Below, in pieces: positions 7,683 to 8,882 of a stretch of 8,882 bases of DNA (position 1 is the first letter of the stretch; every line of letters begins with the position of its first letter). A program made the translations under genes and the position numbers. The notes under the pieces were generated by a model, which was not told the origin of the DNA, did no database searches, and saw only the letters and a list, made by a program, of their open reading frames with translations. The DNA is from Fidelibacterota bacterium. GTDB lineage: Bacteria; Fidelibacterota; Marinisomatia; Marinisomatales; UBA1611. Location: NCBI GenBank assembly GCA_002713885.1, contig PAVC01000051.1:1-8882 (forward strand), given 5' to 3'.

Positions 7683-7699
7683 ACTTTTCTCCCGAAAGC
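7683..7699 (-). promoter_or_regulatory. Riboswitch expression-platform hairpin presenting the Shine-Dalgarno
   Basis: On the minus strand GCTTT pairs with AAAGT (one G-U pair) around the loop CGGGAGA. The loop contains GGGAG (7689-7693), the ribosome-binding site of the BtuG-like gene, seven bases before ATG 7681. In cobalamin riboswitches such a loop (L13) forms a kissing contact with L5 when ligand is bound. Here L5 offers CCCC (7824-7827) to pair with GGG, which would hide the ribosome-binding site. Confidence 0.65.
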
Positions 7700-7711
7700 G
7701 TATTTGTTTGT

Positions 7712-7867
7712 TTCTTCTTGCACAGGCCTCCTGACTTATGTAGTAGCAAAATAGTTTCCCTTCTCTTAGTACGAAACAAAGATCGCTAATATTAAACCAG
7801 TATTCTACAATTACAGTAGCGATGGGGCTGTGTCTGATTCTAATGAACTTCCCGTTTACAAAAAGAA
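7712..7867 (-). promoter_or_regulatory. Cobalamin (B12) riboswitch aptamer
   Basis: Leader of the BtuG-like gene. In RNA order it shows: the 5' P1 strand TTCTTTTTG (7859-7867), AAACGGGAAG near the P3/P4 entry, the P5 hairpin CACAGCCCCATCGCTACTGT (7813-7832) matching the ACAGCCCCCGCTACTGT consensus, a variable AT-rich P6-side region, and the B12 box AGTCAGGAGGCCTGTG (7721-7736), close to the AGTCAGGAGACCTGCC consensus. The 3' P1 strand CAAGAAGAA (7712-7720) pairs with the 5' strand over nine positions, one of them G-U. Adenosyl- or other cobalamins bind such RNAs and switch off the gene downstream. Control is probably translational, since the ribosome-binding site lies in the adjoining hairpin and no intrinsic terminator is seen. 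Confidence 0.93.
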
Positions 7868-7912
7868 GATTTATAGTCACTAAAATTAAAAATAAAATAT
7901 CATTAATAAACA

Positions 7913-7942
7913 CTGAAATATATAGAATTATTTATCTATAAC
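7913..7942 (+). promoter_or_regulatory. Weak candidate promoter for the NlpC/P60 gene
   Basis: CTGAAA (7913-7918, 4/6 match to -35) and TATAAC (7937-7942, 5/6 match to -10) are 18 bases apart, about 36 nt before ATG 7979. The intergenic stretch is very A/T-rich, so chance matches are likely. Confidence 0.25.
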
Positions 7943-7978
7943 GTTTTTTGTAAGCGAAGAAACAACTAATTTTATCTT

Positions 7979-8725
7979 ATGCCTGGATCTGAGAATCTAT
8001 TTGTAATTAGAGCCTTAGTCGCTCCCTGCTATTTGGAGCCTAGTTTTACCTCGTCAAAAGTCACTGAGGCTGTTTCAGGTGAAACTGTAGAGATAATTGA
8101 TCTAAATGGCGATTGGTTATTCATAAAACAGGATGATGGATATGAAAGTTGGATAAATTTTTTTTATGGTACTATTCAAAAAGCGCCATTCTTATCAGAT
8201 CATATGGCTGTTGAATTATCTTCTATTCCTTTTGGTACCCGATTGATATTAAAAAATAATCGATATTTTACGGTAAATGGTGCTGAGTATAAATTTAAAG
8301 ATAAGTCACCGGTGAAACTTGATGAACCGCCTAAGCCTAGTAATATAATAATAAATGCAAGAAAACTCACTGGTTGTACATACAGATGGGGAGGCAAAAC
8401 ATCTTTAGGGTTTGATTGCTCAGGATTTGTCCAAACTATTTATCTCTCTGCTGGGATTTTATTACCAAGAGATTCTTGGCAGCAGTCAAATTTTTTTATA
8501 GATAAAAAAATCGATGGTAATTTAAGTAAACCTGGTGATTTACATTTTTTTGGAGAAAAGGGTAAAATATCACACGTGGGGATTTCAACAGGAGGACTTA
8601 GTCTTATTCATTGTCAAGGCTGGGTTAAAGAAGAAACATTTTCAGATCATGAGAAAATTTATAACAATAGACTAGCAGATATGTACATGCATACTTGTTC
8701 AGTTGAATTAAATTTAAATACATGA
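7979..8725 (+). CDS. C40 NlpC/P60 peptidase with N-terminal SH3 domains
   Basis: A 248-residue cysteine peptidase. An SH3b domain spans about 8-65 ('RALVAPCYLEPSFTSSKVTEAV...GETVEII...WLFIKQDDGYESWI'), a second SH3-like segment about 75-115, and the NlpC/P60 domain about 122-245. The catalytic Cys147 is in 'GFDCSGFVQ', His199 in 'SHVGI', and His211 fits the third polar residue; Tyr135 in 'TYRWGG' is the conserved substrate-contact Tyr. Relatives such as YkfC cut gamma-D-Glu-diamino acid bonds in cell-wall peptides. There is no signal peptide, so it is probably cytoplasmic and works in muropeptide recycling. There is no Shine-Dalgarno before ATG 7979. It is divergent from the riboswitch transcript, and its stop overlaps the HNH start as ATGA. 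Confidence 0.9.
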   Translation: MPGSENLFVIRALVAPCYLEPSFTSSKVTEAVSGETVEIIDLNGDWLFIKQDDGYESWINFFYGTIQKAPFLSDHMAVELSSIPFGTRLILKNNRYFTVNGAEYKFKDKSPVKLDEPPKPSNIIINARKLTGCTYRWGGKTSLGFDCSGFVQTIYLSAGILLPRDSWQQSNFFIDKKIDGNLSKPGDLHFFGEKGKISHVGISTGGLSLIHCQGWVKEETFSDHEKIYNNRLADMYMHTCSVELNLNT

Positions 8726-8882
8726 AAACGAAATTTTCTAATGAGAATCTACTGAATAGTGCTGTATTAGTATTAAATGCAAATTACTCTCCTATGACTG
8801 TTTGCACAGCAAAGCGTGCGATTACATTATATTTCTTAAACAAGATAGATGTTTTATCAAATTATGGTGAAAAGGTTCATAG
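8722..8882 (+). CDS. HNH endonuclease, N-terminal part (runs off window)
   Basis: The ATG at 8722 overlaps the peptidase stop (ATGA 8722-8725), and the frame stays open for 53 codons to the window end. The sequence 'AVLVLNANYSPMTVCTAKRAITLYFLNKIDVL' (14-45) matches the characteristic N-terminus of a widespread HNH endonuclease family (V-L-N-x-x-Y-x-P-x-x-V-C-x-x-x-R-A). The HNH motif itself would lie beyond the window, so nuclease activity is inferred. The overlap suggests translation coupled to the NlpC/P60 gene; no Shine-Dalgarno is seen. Confidence 0.8.
   Translation, partial: MKTKFSNENLLNSAVLVLNANYSPMTVCTAKRAITLYFLNKIDVLSNYGEKVH

Noticed and set aside
7682..7723. Fourteen-codon N-terminal extension of the BtuG-like protein (start at ATG 7723)
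   Set aside because: It lies in the riboswitch 3' end and expression platform, has no ribosome-binding site, and would put a charged tail before the signal peptide.
7641..7913. Minus-strand open frame of 90 codons
   Set aside because: It covers the cobalamin riboswitch in another frame; the conserved RNA motifs explain the sequence.
8200..8397. Minus-strand open frame inside the NlpC/P60 gene
   Set aside because: It is antisense to a recognisable peptidase gene with intact catalytic motifs.

Overview
The window is AT-rich, gene-dense bacterial DNA. It looks like the FCB superphylum, either Bacteroidota or a marine relative such as Marinimicrobia. The evidence is a DUF3098 membrane protein, a leaderless SH3-NlpC/P60 peptidase of the type common in Bacteroidota, a DUF5074/BtuG-like surface lipoprotein behind a cobalamin riboswitch, and mostly absent Shine-Dalgarno sequences. 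This placement is an inference; there is no marker rRNA in the window.

Layout. Bases 1-240 hold no convincing gene but contain several inverted repeats. Next, on the minus strand, come a terminator (242-278), tRNA-Asp(GTC) (285-358) and a DUF3098 membrane protein (358-666). The last base of the DUF3098 stop codon is also the first base of the tRNA. On the plus strand follow mltG (endolytic transglycosylase) and pcrA/uvrD (DNA helicase), overlapping by ATGA, and then a Fur-family regulator without the usual structural-zinc cysteines. A GNAT acetyltransferase converges on fur. A secreted outer-membrane beta-barrel (5010-6602) points away from the acetyltransferase and ends tail-to-tail, with overlapping stop codons, against a minus-strand DUF5074/BtuG-like lipoprotein (6599-7681). 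That lipoprotein has a well-preserved cobalamin riboswitch as its leader (7682-7867). Divergent from the riboswitch are a cytoplasmic-type NlpC/P60 peptidase (7979-8725) and, coupled by another ATGA overlap, the 5' end of an HNH endonuclease gene cut by the window edge.

How the parts fit. MltG and the NlpC/P60 protein both act on peptidoglycan, one releasing glycan strands and the other probably trimming recycled peptides, but they are in separate operons. PcrA and HNH act on DNA. The most informative locus is 6599-7867. Its riboswitch shows the B12 box, the P5 hairpin, a closing P1 helix, and an expression-platform hairpin whose loop carries the only strong Shine-Dalgarno sequence I see in the window. 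This points to translational repression of a surface cobalamin-binding beta-propeller when B12 is plentiful. The neighbouring barrel has a C-terminus like that of TonB-dependent receptors but no visible plug domain, so a role in the same uptake route is possible but unproven.
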